From an uncultured Bacilli bacterium (GTDB taxonomy: Bacteria > Bacillota_I > Bacilli_A > RF39 > UBA660): a stretch of 27,186 nt of DNA. Position numbers and translations under genes: made by a program. The stretch is taken from positions 1 through 27,186 of the forward strand of contig CAKOID010000008.1 in NCBI GenBank assembly GCA_934086355.1. The letters are read 5' to 3'. Under the pieces are notes generated by a model. It had not been told where the DNA came from. It was given only the letters and a program-made list of their open reading frames with translations, and made no database searches. Positions 1-6,884 of this stretch are shown piece after piece (position 1 is the stretch's first letter; each line of letters opens with the position of its first letter).

Positions 1-392
1 GTTTCTACTCCATTACATCCTTCTGTACATGTTAGTGTATATCTAAAATCATTAGATTCAAATGTAGTTGTTGTTCCATCTGTTGCATTTGTTATCTTTG
101 TTTCATCTATTACTACTACATAGCTTGTTTTTGCATTACCTTTATTAGTAACTGTAAATGTTTTAGTACCAATTTCAGTATCACTTGGTTCTAATATTAA
201 GTCTTTACCTAATATCTCAGCACTATTATCTTCATATACTATTGCTAAGTTTGCTGTCGTTACACTTATAGATTTTGAATTAGTATTTCCAGTAATTTTA
301 GTTAGAAAGTAAGCATATGTTAATCCTACTAAAATCATCAGTACTAAAAATATTCCTGTTATACTAACTATTATTTTTTGTTTACGATTCAT
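1..392 (-). CDS. Membrane-anchored surface protein with YAYF-type N-terminus (partial, C-terminus outside window)
   Basis: The reading frame starts with ATG at 390-392, 9 nt after an AGGAGTG ribosome site (401-408), and runs off the left edge after about 130 codons. The protein begins MNRKQK, followed by one hydrophobic helix (about residues 7-27) that ends in TYAYF. Beyond it is a soluble beta-rich segment with phrases such as TVTNKGNAKTSYVV, typical of TasA/camelysin-like or SipW-type exported proteins. Its start resembles that of the 562-residue protein at 16572-18260 (MNR plus helix plus SYSLF), and both genes share the same repeated leader. The role is probably that of a cell-surface or matrix protein. 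Family assignment is by N-terminal pattern only. Confidence 0.75.
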   Translation of the reverse strand, partial: MNRKQKIIVSITGIFLVLMILVGLTYAYFLTKITGNTNSKSISVTTANLAIVYEDNSAEILGKDLILEPSDTEIGTKTFTVTNKGNAKTSYVVVIDETKITNATDGTTTTFESNDFRYTLTCTEGCNGVE

Positions 393-426
393 TTCAATCA
401 CACTCCTTTTTTATTTTGACAATATT

Positions 427-455
427 ATTATAATAAATAATTTGTCATTTTTTAA
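427..455 (-). promoter_or_regulatory. Possible gene-proximal promoter of the left-edge surface gene
   Basis: On the minus strand there is a perfect TATAAT at 427-432 with a weak TTAAAA 17 nt upstream. A 21-bp block around this -10 (418-438) is shared exactly with the region upstream of the second surface gene (18283-18303). Transcription from here would skip the hairpin leader. The -35 is poor, so the call is tentative. Confidence 0.4.
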
Positions 456-569
456 TACACAAAAAAGACTATATATTTACTTCTTTATAACCCCCCCCCC
501 CGAACAAATTTTCGAGGTCGGGAGAGAAGTTATACAGTCTTGTTTTCATCTTTTTTATGAATCGTAAAT
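435..569 (-). repeat. G-run leader repeat, copy 1
   Basis: This 135-bp block matches 18358-18493 with no substitutions. The only differences are an 11- versus 10-nt C-run (G in the minus-strand RNA) and a 2-bp indel. Both copies sit in the same orientation just upstream of a membrane-anchored surface-protein gene. The block begins after the gene-proximal TATAAT block and ends with ATGAATCGTAAAT on the plus strand. The near-perfect identity of two non-coding copies 18 kb apart implies recent duplication, gene conversion or strong selection. Confidence 0.95.
465..541 (-). promoter_or_regulatory. Terminator-like hairpin with an 11-nt G-run (leader copy 1)
   Basis: Read on the minus strand, AAGACUGUAUA pairs with UAUAUAGUCUU (11 bp, one G-U). 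ACUUCU then pairs with AGAAGU, with an AAA bulge on the 3' side. Inside, CUCCC and CCUCGAA can pair with the G-run and UUCGGGG around an AAUUUG loop. The 3' arm is followed at once by U6 (461-466). The two C-blocks offer fewer C residues than there are G residues, so the run can slip in pairing. An alternative helix, UAUAAC with GUUAUA, competes with ACUUCU/AGAAGU. A short frame starting at ATG 547-549 (MKTRLYNFSPDLENLF, then Gly residues) crosses the run and stops at 469-471, but it lacks a good ribosome site. Confidence 0.7.
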
Positions 570-604
570 CTATATTTGGTATTACTACCCTAATAAAATA
601 TTAT

Positions 605-631
605 CAAAAAAAGATACTTATTTCAAGTACC
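605..631 (-). terminator. Intrinsic terminator after the XRE membrane regulator
   Basis: On the minus strand GGUACUU pairs with AAGUAUC (7 bp, one G-U, 5-nt loop), followed by seven U. It lies 24 nt past the stop of the upstream gene. It separates that gene from the leader copy 1, whose transcript therefore needs its own promoter. A TTGATA overlapping the U-tract is a candidate -35. Confidence 0.75.
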
Positions 632-654
632 TAGCTTATATTTTTTATTAAAAT

Positions 655-2049
655 TTATTCTTCATAATAATCTTCATCTATCTCTAAATATTTTTTATTA
701 TTATTAATAATTTTATCATAATTAGATTTAGATATTTTTATTTCTTTAACATTATAATCATAATAACTATCAAAGTTAATTTTCTTATTTTTTATATCAT
801 TTAATATATCTTTAACAATATTATTCTCTTTTACTTTATAATCTATATAATAATTATTATCACTAGACATATAAATATTAGGTTCTATATAATCACTATA
901 TTCTACTAATATTTCTATGTCATTAACACTATTATCAATAACAACTTTATTGTGTTTTTCGTAATATTCTAAATCTGTAAATAAAGTATCACTCATAATA
1001 TTCATTTTTAATACAGTACTACTTTTAAATTTAATATCAGTAATATAATCAAATGTACTTAATTCTAAAAATACTACTCCACTTCCTATACCCATTACAA
1101 TTAAACTAGAAATAAATATAATAAATAATCTTTTAAAATTATATACTCTATCAAATATAAATTCATACATTAATTCAATAAATATATAAATAAAAGCTAC
1201 TCCTCCAATAGATAAAATATTAAATCCTAAAAATATTAAACCATTTTTAATCCAAAACAATGATACAATACCTAAAAATACAACAGTTATAAAACCAAAT
1301 ATTAAAAACATAATTATAAAAACAGCAAATATTTTTAACAAAAACTTAATTATTCTTCCTAATAAACTAATTATAGAATTTGTACTATGTTTAGCATCTC
1401 TTATTATAATTTTTTCTTGTTTTTCTTTATTATAAAAACGTTTATTTTTATCTTCGGTATTATCTTTTTCAATTACTTTATTATTTGTATTTTTATCTTC
1501 TATGGTAACATAGTAATCTAAATATCTTATTTTAAATAAATGTATAGTTACTACACAGGATATAACAAGCATTAATAAACTATATAACATTTTAAATATT
1601 ATAAATATGTAATTGTATATAGAGTTTGGTAAGAATAAAAATATTTTAAGCACCGTATCTTTTAAGAATAACCCAAATACATAAGAAACAAAATAACATC
1701 CTACTATTATAATAAATAATTCTATTATACATTTTATTTTCGTAGTAAATTTCATACTCCAAAACATATTATAAGTTTTAGTAATAAATTCTAAAACATC
1801 TTTTAATAAATTATTTATATTAAATTTATTAGTTTCATTCTTTTTACCTATAACATCATCGTCTATTAAATCATCTATTTTACAATCCAAAGTCTTTGCT
1901 AACCTAATAATTGTAGCCATATCAGGATAACTTGTACCACTTTCCCATTTACTAATAGCTTGTCTAGACATTCCTAGTTTTTCTGCCAAAGCTTCTTGGC
2001 TTAGATTCTTTTCTTTTCGAATCTTTATTAATTTCTCTTGAAATTTCAT
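655..2049 (-). CDS. XRE-family regulator fused to a multi-pass membrane domain
   Basis: Residues 1-65 form a Cro/C1-type helix-turn-helix (IRKEKNLSQEALAEKLGMSR, then the usual AISKWESG and YPD phrases). About 35 residues of linker follow. Then come several hydrophobic segments, roughly 103-132, 138-172, 228-260, 268-297 and 307-330, and a polar Asn/Asp/Tyr-rich C-terminal domain (about 340-464). At 464 aa it is far longer than a usual XRE repressor, suggesting a DNA-binding domain tethered to the membrane that senses an envelope signal. The ATG at 2049 follows a purine-rich site. It is transcribed alone, with its own promoter and terminator. The function of the membrane part is unknown. Confidence 0.85.
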   Translation of the reverse strand: MKFQEKLIKIRKEKNLSQEALAEKLGMSRQAISKWESGTSYPDMATIIRLAKTLDCKIDDLIDDDVIGKKNETNKFNINNLLKDVLEFITKTYNMFWSMKFTTKIKCIIELFIIIVGCYFVSYVFGLFLKDTVLKIFLFLPNSIYNYIFIIFKMLYSLLMLVISCVVTIHLFKIRYLDYYVTIEDKNTNNKVIEKDNTEDKNKRFYNKEKQEKIIIRDAKHSTNSIISLLGRIIKFLLKIFAVFIIMFLIFGFITVVFLGIVSLFWIKNGLIFLGFNILSIGGVAFIYIFIELMYEFIFDRVYNFKRLFIIFISSLIVMGIGSGVVFLELSTFDYITDIKFKSSTVLKMNIMSDTLFTDLEYYEKHNKVVIDNSVNDIEILVEYSDYIEPNIYMSSDNNYYIDYKVKENNIVKDILNDIKNKKINFDSYYDYNVKEIKISKSNYDKIINNNKKYLEIDEDYYEE

Positions 2050-2070
2050 ATTTCCTTCACCTCTAACGAA

Positions 2071-2100
2071 ATTATATGATTATTCTTATTAGTAGCACAA
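2071..2100 (-). promoter_or_regulatory. Promoter of the XRE membrane regulator
   Basis: Minus-strand TATAAT (2071-2076) lies 18 nt downstream of TTGTGC (2095-2100), about 22 nt before the start codon. The -10 is perfect and the -35 weak, which would suit a regulated gene. Confidence 0.5.
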
Positions 2101-2128
2101 CCTAAATTAATTTACATTTTGTATAAAT

Positions 2129-2671
2129 TCAGTTGCAATTATAAGTTTTTACTAATTTTTTTATATTATTTAATTCATTTAAGTTGCATATTTTAGGATA
2201 TTCTAAATTCTCTATATTCCATCCATCTATATCTAAATTATCTTTATTAAAATAAATAGGTATACCTCCACTACTTTTCCATAAATCTAAATTTCTTACT
2301 GTATCATCTATAAGTATATTATTTTTAGATAAAACTACATCTTGTTTTCCAACTGTATAAGGAACCAATATTATTTCATTATCAATACCCAGTTCTCTAA
2401 ACATTTTAATTTTAGCAGCACCTTCATTTGTTAAAGAATGTATTTTAGTTAATATACTAAAATCATATTTAATGCTTTTTAATATATTTATTGAATCATT
2501 TATTATTTCACTTTCTTTAAGCAATTTATGCCAATCAATATTTTGTACATATTTTATTTTATCTTTTTCAGATTTTATAAATCCTTTTCTTTCATATTCA
2601 AAATATATTTCATTAAATAATAATTTTTCACTATCTATTATTACCCCATCACAATCTATATATATTCTCAT
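2129..2671 (-). CDS. HAD-superfamily phosphatase (5'-nucleotidase-like)
   Basis: The 180-aa protein opens with the HAD motif I as YIDCDGVI (the nucleophile Asp at residue 6 and the acid Asp at residue 8). It has a Thr/Lys region near the middle (ILTKIHS) and a motif-IV-like LIDDT near residue 121, followed by a GG-containing loop. Length and the DCDGV start suit the small 5'(3')-deoxyribonucleotidase/NT5C-like branch, which dephosphorylates nucleotides or related phosphometabolites. The start at 2671 follows GAGG. The ASCH gene ends only 21 bp upstream, so the two are probably co-transcribed. The substrate cannot be told from sequence. Confidence 0.8.
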   Translation of the reverse strand: MRIYIDCDGVIIDSEKLLFNEIYFEYERKGFIKSEKDKIKYVQNIDWHKLLKESEIINDSINILKSIKYDFSILTKIHSLTNEGAAKIKMFRELGIDNEIILVPYTVGKQDVVLSKNNILIDDTVRNLDLWKSSGGIPIYFNKDNLDIDGWNIENLEYPKICNLNELNNIKKLVKTYNCN

Positions 2672-2692
2672 ACTTGTACCTCACTAATAAGA

Positions 2693-3070
2693 TTATTTAT
2701 CATAATTCCATAGACCTAATTTACCATTAACAGGTATAGTTTTATCATATTTTTTTACTTTTTCTATCTTCCATGCAAAATCATCTTTATAACTACCTTG
2801 ATATACTAAACTATTATCTTTTTTTAAATACTTATTAAATTCATCATCTACTTTAATACAATCTGTTATTTCAACTTCACCTAAAATATTACCAGGATTT
2901 ATTTTAATATTATATTTATTTGCAATATACAACATATCTTTATCTATACCTTTACCAGCATGTATCAATAATTTTCCTCTATAATTAGTTTTCCAGCTTC
3001 TAAATTCATATTTTTTATATCCATTAATTATTAAACTAGCCCAAGGTTCTTTTATAGTTAATACTTTCAT
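2693..3070 (-). CDS. ASCH-domain protein
   Basis: This 125-aa protein is a single ASCH domain. It starts with the characteristic KEPWASLII and continues with KKYEFRSWKT, a conserved YRGKLLIHAG strand, GEVEITDC and a C-terminal GKLGLWNY. ASCH domains adopt a PUA-like beta-barrel and are thought to bind RNA or modified nucleotides; some members are amidohydrolases of acetylated cytidine. The ATG at 3070 is preceded by AAAGGAG and by an extended -10 at 3095-3103. It probably heads a two-gene unit with the HAD phosphatase, which hints at nucleotide or RNA metabolism. The precise substrate is unknown. Confidence 0.85.
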   Translation of the reverse strand: MKVLTIKEPWASLIINGYKKYEFRSWKTNYRGKLLIHAGKGIDKDMLYIANKYNIKINPGNILGEVEITDCIKVDDEFNKYLKKDNSLVYQGSYKDDFAWKIEKVKKYDKTIPVNGKLGLWNYDK

Positions 3071-3298
3071 AAATAAGTTTCTCCTTTAAAAAATATTATA
3101 ACATAATAAAAGAAAACTTAAGTATTTTTATCAAAGTTTTCCAACATTTTCGAACAGAATCATTTATAACTCGCACCATCCGTAAGCGACTAATATTTTC
3201 AATTTCTTGAATATATCTATATTTTGTAACAGGAAATTATCATTGCCAAGTATGAATACATTTTATTTTATTATATGTATAAATCAATAACTTATATC
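3071..3298. other. Intergenic stretch with promoter and a possible gene remnant
   Basis: The left part holds the ASCH gene promoter. The middle (about 3150-3190) is less AT-rich than its surroundings. On the minus strand it reads in one frame as a short basic stretch (SRLRMVRVINDSVRKCWK) without a proper start. It may be a decayed gene or insertion-element fragment, but no family can be named. Confidence 0.25.
3095..3103 (-). promoter_or_regulatory. Extended -10 promoter of the ASCH/HAD unit
   Basis: TG-T-TATAAT on the minus strand lies about 25 nt before the ATG at 3070, with AAAGGAG in between. No convincing -35 is seen at 17 nt, which an extended -10 can compensate. Confidence 0.55.
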
Positions 3299-3610
3299 CT
3301 ATTTTTTACTCATTATTTCAAGTATTTTATCAAAATCATCATCAATAGCTGTTTTATTTTTCTTAAGTTCACCACATTTATCACACTTGTATATTATTTT
3401 ATAAGTATCTTTTTTACCCTTTTCAATATCAATAGGTCTTAATAATCCCTTACACTCTGATAACCTATCACCAGGATTAATATCTAGATGCTTACTACAT
3501 AAACAATATGGACAATGGTCTCTTGCAGTGTAATCTAACTTATTAACGTTTTTACCACATACTTCACAAATAAAATTTTCATCTATCATCTTAAATCTTT
3601 TATTATTCAT
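3299..3610 (-). CDS. RNHCP-domain zinc-ribbon protein
   Basis: The 103-aa protein contains FICEVCGKNV near residue 13, then ARDHCPYCLCSKHLD (about 29-43), and a third Cys pair YKCDKCGEL near residue 75. This is the layout of the RNHCP family, named for its (R)NHCPxC core; here the Asn is Asp. Two zinc sites are likely. The biochemical function of RNHCP proteins is not established; nucleic-acid binding is a guess from the fold. It starts 3 bp after the stop of the J-domain gene, with GGAG upstream, so the two form an operon. Confidence 0.8.
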   Translation of the reverse strand: MNNKRFKMIDENFICEVCGKNVNKLDYTARDHCPYCLCSKHLDINPGDRLSECKGLLRPIDIEKGKKDTYKIIYKCDKCGELKKNKTAIDDDFDKILEIMSKK

Positions 3611-3613
3611 AAT

Positions 3614-4318
3614 CTACTCCTTATAACCAACACTTTTCTTAAATAAATATATATTTAAACTAGATAGTAATTTAGGTATTTTTATAACTAATAAATTAAT
3701 TACTACTTCAGGCATTACTGAAAAAATAAACCATAAAATAATAACACTAATAACCTCTAACCATTCACTAAAATTATTTGGTAAACTAACACCATGTAAC
3801 AAGAAACTTATTATAACAAATATTATTAATAATCCAAATATACCATCTGCTAAATATTTTAAAATACCACTCATAAATGAAATAACATATGCTAATATTA
3901 TATTTATTAATTGTAATATACTTATAAATAAACTTTCTAATAAAACAAAAATTATACCAAAAACTTTTCTAACCTTACTATCATTACAATACTTTATATA
4001 ATCTCTAAAATATTCCCATTTAGTATATAACTTTTCTTCATCATAATTACTTTGTTCCTTATATACTTTTTCTTTTATATTTTGATATCCATTAGCACTA
4101 ATATTATTTAAATATATATCATATTCTTTTCTTTTTTCATCATCTAAAAGTATACTTTTTGCTTCATTTAATTTTTTAGTAACTTCTATTGCTTCATTAT
4201 TTTTATTTATATCAGGATGCCATTTTTTAATTTGTTCTTTATATTTTAATCTAATTTCTTCTTTACTAGCATTATTTTTAATTCCCAATAATTCATAATA
4301 ATTTATAAAATCATTCAT
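3614..4318 (-). CDS. J-domain (DnaJ-like) membrane protein
   Basis: The first 75 residues form a J domain: NYYELLGI, a basic helix II, the HPD signature at residues 34-36, and KRKEYDIYL closing helix IV. About 30 linker residues lead to strongly hydrophobic segments over roughly residues 105-220. It therefore looks like a membrane-anchored Hsp70 co-chaperone that recruits DnaK to the membrane, rather than classical DnaJ, which has Gly/Phe and zinc-finger regions. I place the start at the ATG at 4318: GAGGG lies 6 nt upstream of it but abuts the earlier ATG at 4324. The partner RNHCP gene follows 3 bp downstream. Confidence 0.85.
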   Translation of the reverse strand: MNDFINYYELLGIKNNASKEEIRLKYKEQIKKWHPDINKNNEAIEVTKKLNEAKSILLDDEKRKEYDIYLNNISANGYQNIKEKVYKEQSNYDEEKLYTKWEYFRDYIKYCNDSKVRKVFGIIFVLLESLFISILQLINIILAYVISFMSGILKYLADGIFGLLIIFVIISFLLHGVSLPNNFSEWLEVISVIILWFIFSVMPEVVINLLVIKIPKLLSSLNIYLFKKSVGYKE

Positions 4319-4417
4319 ATACATCCCTCAAAGTTATTGTATCAAATATAGTATTTAAATTCTATATTTTACATTAACTTATTTATATTTATTTCATAAA
4401 ATATATTAGGGGGACTT

Positions 4418-4801
4418 ATGGAAAATGAATTAACTAATACGGTTACTGCGGTTGGTAATTATAATAGTATACCTACTAGTATTACTAGTACTGCTAGTGT
4501 AGTTACTATGATAGACGGTTTAACTATTACAAAGACTGCAGATAAAACTGTATGGGCAGATGGTGAACTAACTTATACAATTGTCGTTAGTAATCAAACT
4601 GAAAAAACATATGAAAATCCAGTTATAACAGATAAACTTGATACTACTCTAGTAGAGTTTGTAGATGGTTCTGTTATAATAGAAGGAAGTGCTGCAACTA
4701 GTAGTGAATATATTTACAATACTGATACTCTAACTATTAACCTAACTACTATCAATGCAAATGATACTAAAAACGTTTCTTTTAAAGTAAGAAAAAAATA
4801 A
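4418..4801 (+). CDS. DUF11-domain protein without signal peptide (paralogue A)
   Basis: This 127-aa protein begins MENELTNTVTAVGNYN. A DUF11-type beta-sandwich follows, with LTITKTADKTVWADGELTYT, a central IVVSNQTE strand, VITDKLDTTLVEFVDGSVII and a C-terminal NVSFKVRKK. DUF11 repeats are usually found in large surface proteins. Here a single domain stands alone, with no signal peptide or anchor. It is closely related to the minus-strand gene at 6885-7268 and shares the same N-terminal pattern. GGGGGA precedes the ATG. It is the only plus-strand gene in the left 25 kb and ends in a terminator shared with the convergent beta-helix gene. Its function is unknown. Confidence 0.8.
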   Translation: MENELTNTVTAVGNYNSIPTSITSTASVVTMIDGLTITKTADKTVWADGELTYTIVVSNQTEKTYENPVITDKLDTTLVEFVDGSVIIEGSAATSSEYIYNTDTLTINLTTINANDTKNVSFKVRKK

Positions 4802-4826
4802 AACTAATTCAAAGTTTTATTTTTTA
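4793..4826. terminator. Bidirectional intrinsic terminator
   Basis: AAAACT (4800-4805) pairs with AGTTTT (4813-4818). A T-rich tract lies on the right for plus-strand RNA and an A-tract on the left gives U in minus-strand RNA. It serves both convergent genes and spans the stop codon of the DUF11 gene. Confidence 0.8.
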
Positions 4827-6674
4827 CTCTTCAATACTATAAGATATTATTGAAGTATAAACCATATTATTTTTAATAGGATTATTTATAGATAATAATA
4901 TACCTTCATCTTCTTTAAACGTTACATTAGTAGTTTTAGTAACACCACCATTATCAGTACCAGTATATATTAATTTAGGTTCATCATCCAAAACAGTTAT
5001 TTCATCATCTTTTTTTATTATAATAGATTTTTCTAAAACATCATCATCATTTGATAAATCATGATTTATACTTGCATAAAGTTTCCAATCAGAACTATGT
5101 ATTCTACTATCAGTTACATTAATTACTAGTTCACTTTCTTTAGGACAAAGTATAGGATTTATACTAATAGGTTCTAAAATAAATTTAACTATTTTAGTAG
5201 CATCATCTATAACTAACTCCCCACTATATACAATTTCTATAATTTTAGTATTATATATTGGTTCATTTTGTAATTTAGTATTAAAAGTTATTTTAGTACC
5301 AATAGGTAAAGTATTTGGTAATGTATAAATATATGTTCCATCTTCACCTACTTTAACAACTGCACTTTCACTTTCATATTCTATTAATATTGAAGAATTA
5401 CTTAAAGTACTACCTTTTATAACAGTATCAGTATCAGTTAAAGCATCTACATGAAGTACAAAATCTCCAATTGATATTACTTTTTTATTATTAATTATAA
5501 ATTTATCTAAACTAGGTAAAGTAGTTAATTCACTTTCTGTAAAATTACTACTAGTTATAGTTGTTTTAGAATTAGTAAATGTACCAGTAATATTAGATAA
5601 AGTATTTTTATACCAAGATGTAGGTAAAGTATCTTTTGTTATATCACTACTAATATCTATAGCAGTATCAAATAAATTTATTCTATTAAAATTAAAGTTA
5701 AATGATACTGTATTATTTGTATATAAAACATTAGCAACTTTATTATATAATATTACTTTTTCTGGATTATTTAAATAAAATCCTATACCACTACCATTAA
5801 AATATATATTATAATTACTAGAAGTTATACTAGCATAGTCATTTATCATTTCTAATATAGAACCATTATTTAATGTTATATTACCATAACTATACCATGT
5901 AGAATAACTACCATTTCTACTAGTTTGTTTTATATTTAATAATGCATTTTCTTCTAATGTAGTTATACCTGTACCAAATGTACCATAACCCATACCATTT
6001 TTAGTTGTTATATAAAATGAAGATGAATGACCTATATCAAATTCTAAGTTAGTTATTCCATAATATAATTCTCTATTAACAGAAGTAAAATGTACTGTTG
6101 AATTAGGTAATATTTTTAAATATGGATTATTATTTCTAAACCAAAATGAAGAGTTTCCAGTTGATTTATGCGTTATAGTTGAAGTTCCGCCAATCTCTAT
6201 TTTATTACATTCTGCTACTTCATTACCAACAGCATAATTATCTTGTATTTCTATATTAACGTCAATAAATCTAGTTAATCCATATGGATGAAATGATATT
6301 TGTGGGCCTAAATAATTTATATTATTATATTCAATAATTACATCTTTATATTTAGCTTCTTCAGGAACGTATATTACTCCATAATAATTATATCCAGTTA
6401 TTTTCATATTTTTAACCGTTACTTTATTTATAACAGAATTTACTCTTATAGTATCTGCTGCTCCTGTACTTTTCATATCTGTAAATTCATACGTCACATT
6501 ATCATAAGTACCATCTATAGTAATATTAGTTTTAGTACTTGATATAATAATCCCGCTAGTTAATGTTATATTATTTCCAAAATATATATAATTATATGTA
6601 TTATTATTTTCAAGAATATTTTTTAATTCTGCACTTGTATTAACAACAACAGTATTATCATCAATTATAGTCAT
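4824..6674 (-). CDS. Large beta-helix adhesin-like protein without signal peptide
   Basis: The 616-aa protein begins MTIIDDNTVVV directly, with no hydrophobic leader. Residues about 8-340 are Asn/Thr/Ile-rich with repeated strand-turn phrases (NITLTSGIII, ITIDGTYDN, VTVKNMKITGYN, LEFDIGHSS), typical of a right-handed parallel beta-helix of the pectate-lyase-like adhesive kind. Two further beta domains follow: an Ig-like one (about 400-480, DGTYIYTLPNTLPIGTKITF) and a C-terminal domain (about 490-616) that faintly resembles WxL-type domains. No catalytic pectate-lyase residues are evident. AGAGGTG precedes the ATG at 6674. It neighbours two DUF11 proteins that also lack signals, suggesting a jointly acting set with an unknown export route or site. 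Role inferred from fold only. Confidence 0.7.
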   Translation of the reverse strand: MTIIDDNTVVVNTSAELKNILENNNTYNYIYFGNNITLTSGIIISSTKTNITIDGTYDNVTYEFTDMKSTGAADTIRVNSVINKVTVKNMKITGYNYYGVIYVPEEAKYKDVIIEYNNINYLGPQISFHPYGLTRFIDVNIEIQDNYAVGNEVAECNKIEIGGTSTITHKSTGNSSFWFRNNNPYLKILPNSTVHFTSVNRELYYGITNLEFDIGHSSSFYITTKNGMGYGTFGTGITTLEENALLNIKQTSRNGSYSTWYSYGNITLNNGSILEMINDYASITSSNYNIYFNGSGIGFYLNNPEKVILYNKVANVLYTNNTVSFNFNFNRINLFDTAIDISSDITKDTLPTSWYKNTLSNITGTFTNSKTTITSSNFTESELTTLPSLDKFIINNKKVISIGDFVLHVDALTDTDTVIKGSTLSNSSILIEYESESAVVKVGEDGTYIYTLPNTLPIGTKITFNTKLQNEPIYNTKIIEIVYSGELVIDDATKIVKFILEPISINPILCPKESELVINVTDSRIHSSDWKLYASINHDLSNDDDVLEKSIIIKKDDEITVLDDEPKLIYTGTDNGGVTKTTNVTFKEDEGILLSINNPIKNNMVYTSIISYSIEE

Positions 6675-6722
6675 AATACACCTCTTACTTTATTTTATGT
6701 TATATTTTTTTTATGACATAAA

Positions 6723-6744
6723 GAAAAAATCACACTAAGTGATT
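6723..6744 (-). terminator. Intrinsic terminator after the small Cys-containing ORF
   Basis: On the minus strand AAUCAC pairs with GUGAUU (perfect 6 bp, 5-nt loop), followed by a U-tract. It sits exactly at the stop of the 43-codon frame (6743). The DUF11 gene and that frame would thus be one transcription unit, ending before the beta-helix gene. Confidence 0.75.
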
Positions 6745-6874
6745 ATAATCTCCAATATGGTGTATCACAATATGTATTTCCACCTCGATATTTATTTATA
6801 GGACTAACAACAGTAGTTACATTACTATAAACAATTTCACTATTGCAACATATACTTGCTTGATTTTTTAATAT
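6743..6874 (-). CDS. Possible small Cys-containing protein lacking a normal start codon
   Basis: A 43-codon open frame downstream of the minus-strand DUF11 gene reads ILKNQASICCNSEIV, then VTTVVSPINKYRGG, and ends NTYCDTPYWRL. It contains a CC pair and one further Cys. Its aromatic-rich ending looks like a real protein tail rather than noise, and a terminator starts right at its stop. There is no ATG, GTG or TTG: the most plausible first codon is ATA at 6872-6874, one change from ATG. The frame is +1 relative to the DUF11 gene and is open back into it. It may be a gene that lost its start, one using a rare start, or chance. Confidence 0.3.
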   Translation of the reverse strand: MLKNQASICCNSEIVYSNVTTVVSPINKYRGGNTYCDTPYWRL

Positions 6875-6884
6875 AAAGAAAGTA

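Noticed and set aside
465..541. Ordinary terminator of the XRE gene
   Set aside because: A separate terminator already ends that gene at 605-631, and the conserved block extends well beyond the hairpin at two unrelated sites.
381..568. Invertible promoter flanked by 12-bp inverted repeats as the main explanation
   Set aside because: The left repeat is the gene's own start, the repeat is imperfect at copy 2, and no recombinase gene lies nearby. Kept only as an alternative.
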